A stretch of DNA of 64,000 nucleotides from Shimia sp047124445 (GTDB lineage Bacteria; Pseudomonadota; Alphaproteobacteria; Rhodobacterales; Rhodobacteraceae), in the NCBI RefSeq assembly GCF_047124445.1, contig NZ_CP138921.1, positions 992,001 through 1,056,000 on the forward strand, read 5' to 3'. Every line of letters starts with the position of its first letter. Position 1 is the first letter of the stretch. This document shows positions 8,483 to 16,186 of the stretch, one piece after another. The notes beneath the pieces were generated by a model, which saw only the letters and a program-made list of their open reading frames with translations, searched no databases and had not been told where the DNA came from. The translations under genes were made by a program, and so were the position numbers.

Positions 8483-9426
8483 GGCAACCACCTCCAGACG
8501 CGGCGACGCAGTTCACCCATCAATCCTTGAGGTGCAAAAAGCGTCAGGAACACCAACACCACGCCGGCGATCAACATGTAGGCTGTGGTGATCCCGGAGC
8601 TGAGATCAATCAGGTAAAACATGAACAGCGTGCCGATCAATGGTCCCAACACCGTGCCCGCGCCGCCCAAGAGCACCCAAAGTAAGGGAAAGATCGAGTA
8701 TTGCACTGAAGCAAACGACGCGCCCACATAGCCAAACAATAGCCCGTAGCTGGCTCCAGCCAGAGCGGATAAACTGGCGGATAGCACCACGGCGGCAAGC
8801 TTATATCGTGCCACGTCGTATCCAAGCATACGGGCCCGCTCTTCATTTTCACGAATGGCAATGAGCACTTTGCCAAACCGGGATTGCACAGCCAAATGGC
8901 ACATTATGAAAGCAGCACAGAAGACTGAAAAGGCGGCAAAATACCGGATATTCGGATCGGAAAGATCAAACGTTAGAAGTACTCGATCCGCCTGTGCAAT
9001 CACAAAACCTTCGTCGCCGCGCGTGTGGGCGCCAAAGTACAAAACGGTCAGATACCCAGCCTGCGCAAACATCAGCGTCACAATCATGAAAGCCACGCCT
9101 TCGGTGCGCAGTGCCAGAGCGCCAATGACCGCGCCGACCAGCGCGCCTATTAGAATCCCAGCTACCAAGGCGATACCCGCGCTCATGCCAAACTGCGACA
9201 TCGCCAGACCCATGCCATAAAGGCCGGCTGCAAAGAACAACGCGTGGCCAAGGCTCAACAACCCCGTGTAGCCAAACAACAAATTGTAGCCCATCGCGTA
9301 GCTTGCCAGCACCATGATCCGCGCCAAGTTGCCATGATGATAGGCCGGCAGCACAAACTGTAACGCAAACAAAACGACCAAGACGCCACCATGAAGCAGC
9401 AACGATTTCCGCATGCCTCCCATCAT
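8479..9426 (-). CDS. livM: Branched-chain-type ABC transporter permease LivM
   Basis: A 315-residue integral membrane permease with about ten hydrophobic segments. The diagnostic LivM stretch GLLSLGHALFFAAGLYG is near residue 57, and the cytoplasmic EAA-like loop (ENEERARMLGYDVARYK) lies near 200. The start overlaps the livH stop as ATGA (9423-9426). It forms the translocation pore with LivH. Confidence 0.9.
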   Translation of the reverse strand: MMGGMRKSLLLHGGVLVVLFALQFVLPAYHHGNLARIMVLASYAMGYNLLFGYTGLLSLGHALFFAAGLYGMGLAMSQFGMSAGIALVAGILIGALVGAVIGALALRTEGVAFMIVTLMFAQAGYLTVLYFGAHTRGDEGFVIAQADRVLLTFDLSDPNIRYFAAFSVFCAAFIMCHLAVQSRFGKVLIAIRENEERARMLGYDVARYKLAAVVLSASLSALAGASYGLLFGYVGASFASVQYSIFPLLWVLLGGAGTVLGPLIGTLFMFYLIDLSSGITTAYMLIAGVVLVFLTLFAPQGLMGELRRRVWRWLP

Positions 9427-10349
9427 GCCTTTCGGGCTCCGAACAAACCCTGTGGGCGGAACACCAATACAAGCGCCACCAGAAGCGTCGCGAGGATTTT
9501 TGCCAGTGTCGGAGAGAAGAAAACCGAAATAACTCCGTCAGATAACCCAATCAGCAGAGCGGCCAAGACCGTACCGGGTAAGCTACCCAGTCCCCCGATG
9601 ATGACTACAATGAAGCTGAGCAACAGCGGATCATGCCCCATCAAGTAATGCGCCTGTTGGATCGGCACGATCAGCACCGCAGCCAAAGCCGCCATTCCGG
9701 CCCCAAGGCCAAACACCAACGCATACACCCGCTCCACCGGGATACCAAACGCCAACGCCATATCGCGATCCTGCTCTGTGGCGCGCATCAAGAGCCCCAA
9801 TTTGGAGCGCGTCATTAAGAACCAAAGCCCAATCAGCACCGCAACCGCCGCGCCAATCACGGCCAGTTTGTAGCTGGTGATCGAAAGGCCCCAAGGCCAA
9901 TAAAGGCTGATTTTTCCATCGACAAACTCAAGCCAAGGCAAAGCAATGCGCGTGTTAAACGGGGGTACAACTGGGCGCGCATCCGGCCCGTAAGTCATCA
10001 GCGTAACCTGTTGCAAAATATACAGGATACCAATTGTCGCGACGATTGTGCGTTCAGGATCGTAGTCAATCCTCTTCAGGATGGTCATGTCCGTGAAAGC
10101 AGCCAAAAGCCCAACCAATACCGGCACAACAATGAGCGCCACGACAAAGCCAAAAGCGGCTGAGCCCCCCAGAATATGTGTCACCCACCAAGCCAAAACC
10201 GCGCCGAGCATAAAAAATTCACCATGGGCGACATTCACCACCCGCATCACGCCAAACACCAGCGCCAAGCCCGACGCCGTCAACGCGAGCACCGCCGCGG
10301 TGACTGCGCCCTCCAATGTGGCGAGCATCAAATAAGGTCCAAAATCCAT
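9423..10349 (-). CDS. livH: Branched-chain-type ABC transporter permease LivH
   Basis: A 308-residue permease with the LivH signature GLALVFGVMRVVNVAHGEF near residue 27 and the loop motif RATEQDRDMALAFGIPVERVY near 195. It contains eight or so membrane segments. A purine-rich GGCAGGGG precedes the ATG. It follows the binding-protein gene after 53 bases and is coupled to livM. Confidence 0.9.
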   Translation of the reverse strand: MDFGPYLMLATLEGAVTAAVLALTASGLALVFGVMRVVNVAHGEFFMLGAVLAWWVTHILGGSAAFGFVVALIVVPVLVGLLAAFTDMTILKRIDYDPERTIVATIGILYILQQVTLMTYGPDARPVVPPFNTRIALPWLEFVDGKISLYWPWGLSITSYKLAVIGAAVAVLIGLWFLMTRSKLGLLMRATEQDRDMALAFGIPVERVYALVFGLGAGMAALAAVLIVPIQQAHYLMGHDPLLLSFIVVIIGGLGSLPGTVLAALLIGLSDGVISVFFSPTLAKILATLLVALVLVFRPQGLFGARKA

Positions 10350-10402
10350 CTACACCCCTGCCTCAATAGGGGCGCGACGCAGTCGCCGCGCCCAAGCGTT
10401 CA

Positions 10403-11707
10403 TCAGAGGGCCTGCGTGGTGTAGTCCACCTCGTCCGGATAGAACGTGTCCTCAATCGACGTGGTGTGCACCAGGAGCAGTTTTCCATCGACCACCTTGG
10501 TGATGTACTGATGCCCAAACACTTGGTGTGTCTTGCCGTTGAAGATCTTTGCGCCCTGCGGATGCGCGTTGGAATGCGGCATGTGTGTCATGGCTTCCAG
10601 GGCCTCGATCAACGCCGCGCGGTCCTGTGGCCCCCGGTATCCGGCACTCTCCATGCCGGCTTTGACCACGTGCAGAGTTTCCCAACAGCCAAACATGTGG
10701 GCATAGGTCGACACGTCTTTGGGATCGCTCACAGAGGCGCCATTGGCATCCACACCAACCCGCTCGCGGAAGAAAGCGTCATATTCGGACTGGTCTTCTT
10801 GCGCATAGCGCGGATTGCCTTCCCAGAAGTAGGTCCCTTCCAGGAACTCAAGTCCCGGGCTACCAATATCGACCGCTTCAAGACTGTCGATAAAGCCGAA
10901 CATCTCTGGGCGTTGCGGCCCAAAGAACTCACCCAGCTCTTTCACAAAGGTCAGTACGGCCGGCCCCACCATGACGTGATAGATCACCTCTGTGTCACGC
11001 GGAATTTTGGGGAAATACTTGGTGAACGAGGTTTCCGTTGGCGGGATCGCGATGTGCTCAAGCACCTCGCCACCCTGCGCCTCAATCGCCGCAGTGAAGT
11101 AGTCGCGGTGATCATGTCCAAACGCAAAGTCCGGGAAAATCATCGTAACCTTTTTGCCTAGGTTATCCGCCACAAACGGTGCCATCGCCTGCACCTGGCT
11201 TTTCACGTCCGTGATACCCGGCTGCAACGTGTAGCGGTTCAACATTCCGCTGGCCACATGGTGGCCTTCGGACACAACAAAGTACGGTAGTTTCAATTCA
11301 CCAGCGCGCGGCGCAGAGCCAATCACAACATGTGAAAACAGCGTCCCAAACCCGATATCGCAATTGTGCTGCGTGGCAAACTTCTCGACCACTTCCGCCC
11401 CACGTTTGGGATCGGTCCCGTCGTCTTCGGCCACAATCTCCAGCGGACGCCCGTTGATCCCACCTTGCTCGTTGATCAGCGCCGCTGCGGCAGTGGTTGT
11501 GCGATCATACCACCGCCCATAGGCGGCGCCGATGCCGGTCCGGTGCACCTGAAAACCCACTTTGATTGGCTCAGAAGTTTGCGCCCCTGCATAGCGCGCC
11601 CATAGCGGCGTGGCTGCTGCGGCACCCCCGCCAAGCGCCAAAGTCTTGAGCGCATCACGGCGTGTCGGCTGCGTGCCGGTTACTGGTACGGTCTTGGATT
11701 TGGTCAT
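10403..11707 (-). CDS. Tat-exported periplasmic amide/branched-chain-type binding protein
   Basis: A 434-residue type-I periplasmic binding protein. The N-terminus has a twin-arginine signal (TRRDALKTLALGGGAAAA, then an AGAQ cleavage region), so it is exported folded through the Tat system. The mature part resembles urea/amide and aromatic-carboxylate binders of the LivJ superfamily (VGFQVHRTGIGAAYGR, GGINGRPLEIVAEDDGTDP). The ATG at 11707 has GGGGG seven bases upstream, and the alternative ATG at 11728 lacks one. It heads the importer operon beside the hydroxylase/Hnr genes. I infer that it binds the heterocyclic substrate or a related amide. Its ligand cannot be read from sequence. Confidence 0.88.
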   Translation of the reverse strand: MTKSKTVPVTGTQPTRRDALKTLALGGGAAAATPLWARYAGAQTSEPIKVGFQVHRTGIGAAYGRWYDRTTTAAAALINEQGGINGRPLEIVAEDDGTDPKRGAEVVEKFATQHNCDIGFGTLFSHVVIGSAPRAGELKLPYFVVSEGHHVASGMLNRYTLQPGITDVKSQVQAMAPFVADNLGKKVTMIFPDFAFGHDHRDYFTAAIEAQGGEVLEHIAIPPTETSFTKYFPKIPRDTEVIYHVMVGPAVLTFVKELGEFFGPQRPEMFGFIDSLEAVDIGSPGLEFLEGTYFWEGNPRYAQEDQSEYDAFFRERVGVDANGASVSDPKDVSTYAHMFGCWETLHVVKAGMESAGYRGPQDRAALIEALEAMTHMPHSNAHPQGAKIFNGKTHQVFGHQYITKVVDGKLLLVHTTSIEDTFYPDEVDYTTQAL

Positions 11708-11724
11708 CACTTTACCCCCTGTGT

Positions 11725-11739
11725 TCACATGGTCTGTGA
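11725..11739. promoter_or_regulatory. Inverted repeat upstream of importer operon
   Basis: TCACA and TGTGA arms separated by five bases stand just upstream of the binding-protein start, in the 107-base gap before the operon. The position suits an operator. The 18-bp motif seen near marR and hyuA is not clearly present here, so a different regulator is possible. Confidence 0.25.
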
Positions 11740-11814
11740 CCGAAAATTCCGTTACTCTTCACAGCTGTTAGAGTGCGAATGAATGACGGTTCTGTCTAGA
11801 GGGCGCGTGTTGTG

Positions 11815-13248
11815 TCAGAAGCCACGCGGCGATGCAAGCAGCCAAAGGCCAAAAAATGTGTAGCAAATCATAAAGATAGCGAGGGGCACCTGAGACAGAA
11901 GTGCCGCACGGCCAGAGCCGAAGTGTTTCACCGCCACAGTATGTGCGAGCAAAACCGCCACGATATGACCGACCACAACACCACCTGCCTGGCACAGCCA
12001 GAGCAGGCGCACACTCTCTTGAGTGTTGAAAAATCCGGTGGTCACGTAGACCTGTCCGAGCCCCAATAAATCCTGCCCCTGCGCCCATGGATCAGTCGCC
12101 GCGATAAGTGCATATTGCGCCTCCACAAGAAAGCTCGTGAAATAGTGGGCAAAGTGGTAGCCAAGCGCGATGGGCAAAACTGTGGGCGCAAACAGACAAA
12201 ACGCCTGACCTAGTCCAACGCTGGATATTTTGCCAAGCTTCAGGCCCAACCAAAGCGTCGCAACAAAGACCACGACCAACAGTAGATTGCTAAGCGCCAA
12301 GCCTCCGAGCGTTTGCCAGACAACCGCTGATCGCCCGGGAAACTCCAAGGGGTTCAAGCCAAGCTGCGCCAGCCACCAGAAGGTTTCATTCACCCCGTCA
12401 AAGCTGCCACTGCCAAGGATCAACAAACACAGCAATGCTAGACCAAAAGCCAGCGCAGGGTTCTGTGCAATCTGCCATCCCCAAAGCCCAATGGCCCGCC
12501 GACTGCCGCGACGCCCGAACGGCGCCAAACGCGCATAAAGACGCATCACCATGCTGATGCCTTCCGCACGCGTCATCCAGCGTGGTCCAAACAGCAGCCC
12601 GCCAATCAGATGAAACACCCAATAGCCCAGGACGGCTCGGGCAAGCCGCGCCGGATCAGAGGGCGCGATGTCGGCAAGAAGAAAGGCGACAAAAGCCAAA
12701 AAGGACGCCAGTCCAACGGCATGACCCAGTTGCGGTGGAAACCGCAGCACCGGTTGGAAGCCAATCAGAGGACGCATAACACGAACCAAACCAGACCACG
12801 GATTGATCCAGCGCCAAATGTCGCCCACAAACCCTTGCAAAAACACCAAGCCAACCCACCAAACCGTCCAGATTGTCAGCGGCATCGGATTGGCCAGCGG
12901 ATCCCGCGGTCCCTCCAAACCGATATACACCAGCCAAAGCAGAAAAACGCCGGATAGCAGGCTGGTCACATTTGGCAGACGCTGCATTTGCACCCGCCAA
13001 AGTCGCAGCGGCCGGAACAGGTTTCTGACTTCGTTGTCTGGCAAAAACACCAGCATTGCGACGGTGAGTGCCACAGCCAAAACACCAGACGCAATATACA
13101 TATCCGTCGGCAGCAGCAGCACAAAACCGCCTTCCGAAGTATGCGCCCGCGCTGCGGTGCCAACCGTTGTAACACCTGCAAACACAGAGAATAACATCCG
13201 TTTCCGACGCTTGAATACAGGTTGTGTGTGGGACATCGTGGCTATCAT
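11815..13248 (-). CDS. Polytopic membrane protein, FedA (fenitrothion hydrolase)-like family
   Basis: Up to 477 residues with about ten membrane segments. The N-terminus looks like a signal peptide ending A-R-A before His36, so the mature protein may begin with His (HTSEGGFVLLLPTD). Distinctive internal stretches are VGDIWRWINPWSGL and LGYHFAHYFTSFLVEAQY, which resemble proteins labelled fenitrothion hydrolase in actinobacteria and proteobacteria. That label comes from one degradative enzyme, and a general function is not established. Starts at 13248 or 13236 are both possible. The gene is divergent from a PCuAC-like protein by only 28-40 bases. The exposed His, conserved His pairs and that neighbour suggest a copper-related role; this is inference. 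Confidence 0.55.
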   Translation of the reverse strand: MIATMSHTQPVFKRRKRMLFSVFAGVTTVGTAARAHTSEGGFVLLLPTDMYIASGVLAVALTVAMLVFLPDNEVRNLFRPLRLWRVQMQRLPNVTSLLSGVFLLWLVYIGLEGPRDPLANPMPLTIWTVWWVGLVFLQGFVGDIWRWINPWSGLVRVMRPLIGFQPVLRFPPQLGHAVGLASFLAFVAFLLADIAPSDPARLARAVLGYWVFHLIGGLLFGPRWMTRAEGISMVMRLYARLAPFGRRGSRRAIGLWGWQIAQNPALAFGLALLCLLILGSGSFDGVNETFWWLAQLGLNPLEFPGRSAVVWQTLGGLALSNLLLVVVFVATLWLGLKLGKISSVGLGQAFCLFAPTVLPIALGYHFAHYFTSFLVEAQYALIAATDPWAQGQDLLGLGQVYVTTGFFNTQESVRLLWLCQAGGVVVGHIVAVLLAHTVAVKHFGSGRAALLSQVPLAIFMICYTFFGLWLLASPRGF

Positions 13249-13276
13249 GCGGCGACTATAACGACGGGCAAAAGAG

Positions 13277-14062
13277 ATGAAAGCGCGAAAGATTTTGAGT
13301 TTTGGGATGCTCCTCGGCGCGAGTTTTGCCGCCGGAATTGTCTTCCTAACACCCGCAAAGTCACCTCAAATTCTGCTCACCAACGCCACCGCCGCGCCGT
13401 TGAAAACCGACCCCAATCAACTGTCGGTCTTTGTAAAAATCGAGAACGCTGGCCAACCGGACACGCTTCTCTCTGCCAGCTCACCAGAAGCCGAAACCTC
13501 AACCCTGAGCGAGAGGCATGGACCGCTTGCCGTTCCCGCCGGTGGTACAGCTTCCTTGGCCGCAGATGGCGTGTTTCTACAACTAAGCAACCTTTCTGGA
13601 TCACTGGATGATGGCCGCACGCTCCCAATTTCACTAACCTTTGCGCATGCCGGAACGCTCACCACTCGCGCTCGGATTATCGCGCCGCAAACCAAAGGTG
13701 ACGCTTCCAACTACGGACTTTTCGGTATCGGTGACATCTGTCAGGTCAGCGAAGGCGAACCGGCACCAAGCATCGCCCTGGAAGCAACAAAAAGCGAGAC
13801 TGGATGGACCGTTTCGGTCACATCTGAGGATTTCGAGTTCACGCCAAACCTAGTCGACGGTCCCCACGTGCCAGGCACCGGCCACGGCCACATTTACCTC
13901 AATGGGTTGAAGCTTGGCCGCCTCTATTCGGCAGATACAGCAATCGGCCACTTACCACCCGGTCAGCACGAGATTCGCGTGACTCTGTCCACAAATGACC
14001 ATCGCGCCTACGTGGTTGGCGACGTTCCGGTGACCGCTTCGATTCGAATTCACAGCGATTGA
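13277..14062 (+). CDS. Exported protein with degenerate PCuAC-like domain and His-rich C-terminal domain
   Basis: A 261-residue exported or membrane-anchored protein (hydrophobic segment about 8-25). Residues about 30-140 follow the PCuAC copper-chaperone pattern, with PLAVPAGGTASLAADGVFLQL and a SLTFAHAGTLTTRARI end. The usual His and Met copper ligands are mostly absent. Residues about 150-261 form a second domain with GPHVPGTGHGHIYLNG, GRLYSADT and TNDHRAYVVG, rich in His and possibly metal-binding. The divergent membrane protein next door may be its partner. I cannot name a specific function. The gene ends 60 bases before hyuA and may share its transcript. Confidence 0.6.
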   Translation: MKARKILSFGMLLGASFAAGIVFLTPAKSPQILLTNATAAPLKTDPNQLSVFVKIENAGQPDTLLSASSPEAETSTLSERHGPLAVPAGGTASLAADGVFLQLSNLSGSLDDGRTLPISLTFAHAGTLTTRARIIAPQTKGDASNYGLFGIGDICQVSEGEPAPSIALEATKSETGWTVSVTSEDFEFTPNLVDGPHVPGTGHGHIYLNGLKLGRLYSADTAIGHLPPGQHEIRVTLSTNDHRAYVVGDVPVTASIRIHSD

Positions 14063-14089
14063 CAGGCAAATATCCCTGCCTCCATCATT

Positions 14090-14107
14090 TGCATACAAAT
14101 GGATTTT
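14090..14107. promoter_or_regulatory. Candidate MarR operator (motif copy 2)
   Basis: TGCATACAAATGGATTTT lies immediately before the hyuA ribosome binding site and matches the sequence at 6481-6498 in 16 of 18 bases. It covers the in-frame ATG at 14099, an argument that this ATG is not the true start of hyuA. If it is an operator, binding would block hyuAB transcription or elongation. Confidence 0.4.
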
Positions 14108-14122
14108 CACGGAGGACCGCAG

Positions 14123-16186
14123 GTGGCCGAATCTGAAAATACGCAAACCGGCACGATTGTGGGCGTCGATGTGGGCGGCACCTTTACCGATCTTGTCGCG
14201 CTAAGCCCGGATGGTCTCCGCCTGGCCAAAGTGCCCAGCACCTTAGAGGATCAGTCCAATGGCGTCCTGAACGCTCTTGATGCGGCCAACTGCGAAATTG
14301 CCGCGCTTGATCTCATTGTCCACGGCACCACGACCACTACCAACGCAGTTCTTGAACGCAAACTGGCCCGCACTGGGCTTATCACCACCCACGGTTTTCG
14401 AGACATCCTAGAGCTTGGCCGCCGAACCCGGCCACAGGCCTATGGGATGTTTGGTGAATTTGAGCCCCTCATCCCCCGCGACCTTCGCTTCGAAGTACCG
14501 GAACGTATGGACAGCGACGGCAACATCCTCACACCTCTCGACATCAACGCTGTCAAAGCGGCGGCGAAAACTCTTTTGGATCAGGGGTGTGAGGCTATCG
14601 TTGTGCACTTCTTGCACGCCTACGCAAATCCCATCCATGAGCTGCAGGCGGTAGAAGCGCTGCGCAAGATCTGGCCCAACGACTATATCACCGCCGGTCA
14701 TGCCTTATTGTCAGAAAGCCGCGAGTATGAGCGCGGCGTCACGGCAGCGGTAAACGCGTCCGTTCAACCGGTGCTCAGCAAATACGTGGATCGCCTGTCT
14801 CACGCTTTGGCGGACCAAGGTTATGCCCGCGACCTGCTGATCATGAACGGCAACGGAGGCATGGTCAGCGCGCAGTCGGTTTCCAAGGAAGCCGCCAAAA
14901 CCGTGATGTCTGGCCCAGCGTCCGGTGTCATGGCAGCCGCTTTCACAGGCCGGGCGGCAGATGAACCCAACCTGATCACCTACGACATGGGCGGTACCTC
15001 GACCGATGTAGCTTTGATCCGCGAAGCCACGCCCTCGGTCTCCAACGAAATCGAAGTCGAATACGGCATGCCAGTCCATGTGCCCATGGTGGATGTGCGC
15101 ACAGTTGGCGCAGGTGGCGGGTCCATCGCAAAAATCAACGCTGGCGGACTATTGGAAGTTGGCCCGGAAAGCGCTGGCGCAACGCCCGGCCCGATCTGCT
15201 ATGGCCGCGGCGGCACGCAACCCACAATCTCTGACGCCAACTACCTTCTAGGCCGTCTGCGCCCGACAGTCCTGACACCAGACGAGCAGACACAGCTGTC
15301 CAAAGACGTCCGCCGCGCCTTCACCGAGCACCTTGCTCCGGCCCTGAAATGCTCCGCTGTCGAAGCCGCCGAAGCAGTTGTGCAAGTGGCCAATACCAAA
15401 ATGGCTGGAGCGATCCGTATGGTATCGCTCTCTCTTGGCGCTGATCCACGCGATTTTGCGTTGTTTGCGTTTGGCGGCGCCGGTCCCTTGCACGCCGCAG
15501 CCCTAGCAAAAGAACTCGACATCCCGCGCGTGATCATCCCGGCCCGGCCTGGCCTCACCAACGCTTTGGGCTGCGTGGTCGCCGACTTGCGCCATGATTT
15601 TGTGCGCACGATCAACACGCCTTTGACCAACCTGCCACCGGGCAAGCTGGCAGACATCTTTGGTACATTAATATCCAAGGGAAAGGCCTTGATTGCAAAG
15701 GAGACTATTTCTTTGCACAAGGTAGACACCATCCTGTCCCTCGATATGCAATTTGTCGGTCAGACCCACCTTCTCCGCGTTCCGGTTGTTGACCCGAAGA
15801 TGTCAATCGATGCGCTCCAAGAACTCTTCGAAAACGCGTATAAGAACCGATTTCAGGTCACACTTGACGACATGCCTGCCGCCATCGTGAACGTAAACTG
15901 CTCGGTAGTCGGTCGCCGCCCGCCCTTGGACCTCACTCAACTCTCAACGCAAACGTCACGCACGAAAACACTGAAAGGTGCGCAAACCGGTACCCGAAAC
16001 GTTTTCTTCGGAAACACCTGGCTGGAAACGCCCGTCTTCAATCGGGACGCTCTGCCAAGCGACGCAACCTTAGACGGCCCCGCCATCATCGAGCAAATGG
16101 ACACCACAACTGTTGTGCCCCCAGGCGATGACGTCACATCGGACACCGTTGGGAACCTGATCCTGCATGTGGGAGGTTGCGCATGA
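14123..16186 (+). CDS. hyuA: Hydantoinase/oxoprolinase family subunit A (ATP-dependent cyclic-amide hydrolase)
   Basis: A 687-residue ASKHA-fold subunit. The nucleotide-binding motifs are GVDVGGTFTDL at about 14-24, HGTTTTTNAVLERK, and YDMGGTSTDVALI near 290, followed by VDVRTVGAGGGSIAKI. The GTG start at 14123 is chosen because GGAGG lies seven bases upstream; the in-frame ATG at 14099 has none. The family couples ATP cleavage to opening of cyclic amides such as hydantoins, 5-oxoproline and caprolactam. Together with HyuB it is the only lactam-opening enzyme in this cluster, so it may open the reduced pyridone produced by the Hnr-like protein. The substrate is inferred from context. Confidence 0.88.
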   Translation: MAESENTQTGTIVGVDVGGTFTDLVALSPDGLRLAKVPSTLEDQSNGVLNALDAANCEIAALDLIVHGTTTTTNAVLERKLARTGLITTHGFRDILELGRRTRPQAYGMFGEFEPLIPRDLRFEVPERMDSDGNILTPLDINAVKAAAKTLLDQGCEAIVVHFLHAYANPIHELQAVEALRKIWPNDYITAGHALLSESREYERGVTAAVNASVQPVLSKYVDRLSHALADQGYARDLLIMNGNGGMVSAQSVSKEAAKTVMSGPASGVMAAAFTGRAADEPNLITYDMGGTSTDVALIREATPSVSNEIEVEYGMPVHVPMVDVRTVGAGGGSIAKINAGGLLEVGPESAGATPGPICYGRGGTQPTISDANYLLGRLRPTVLTPDEQTQLSKDVRRAFTEHLAPALKCSAVEAAEAVVQVANTKMAGAIRMVSLSLGADPRDFALFAFGGAGPLHAAALAKELDIPRVIIPARPGLTNALGCVVADLRHDFVRTINTPLTNLPPGKLADIFGTLISKGKALIAKETISLHKVDTILSLDMQFVGQTHLLRVPVVDPKMSIDALQELFENAYKNRFQVTLDDMPAAIVNVNCSVVGRRPPLDLTQLSTQTSRTKTLKGAQTGTRNVFFGNTWLETPVFNRDALPSDATLDGPAIIEQMDTTTVVPPGDDVTSDTVGNLILHVGGCA

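Noticed and set aside
11815..13248. Direct call of fenitrothion hydrolase activity
   Set aside because: Resemblance is to a broad membrane protein family; nothing in the sequence shows organophosphate hydrolysis.
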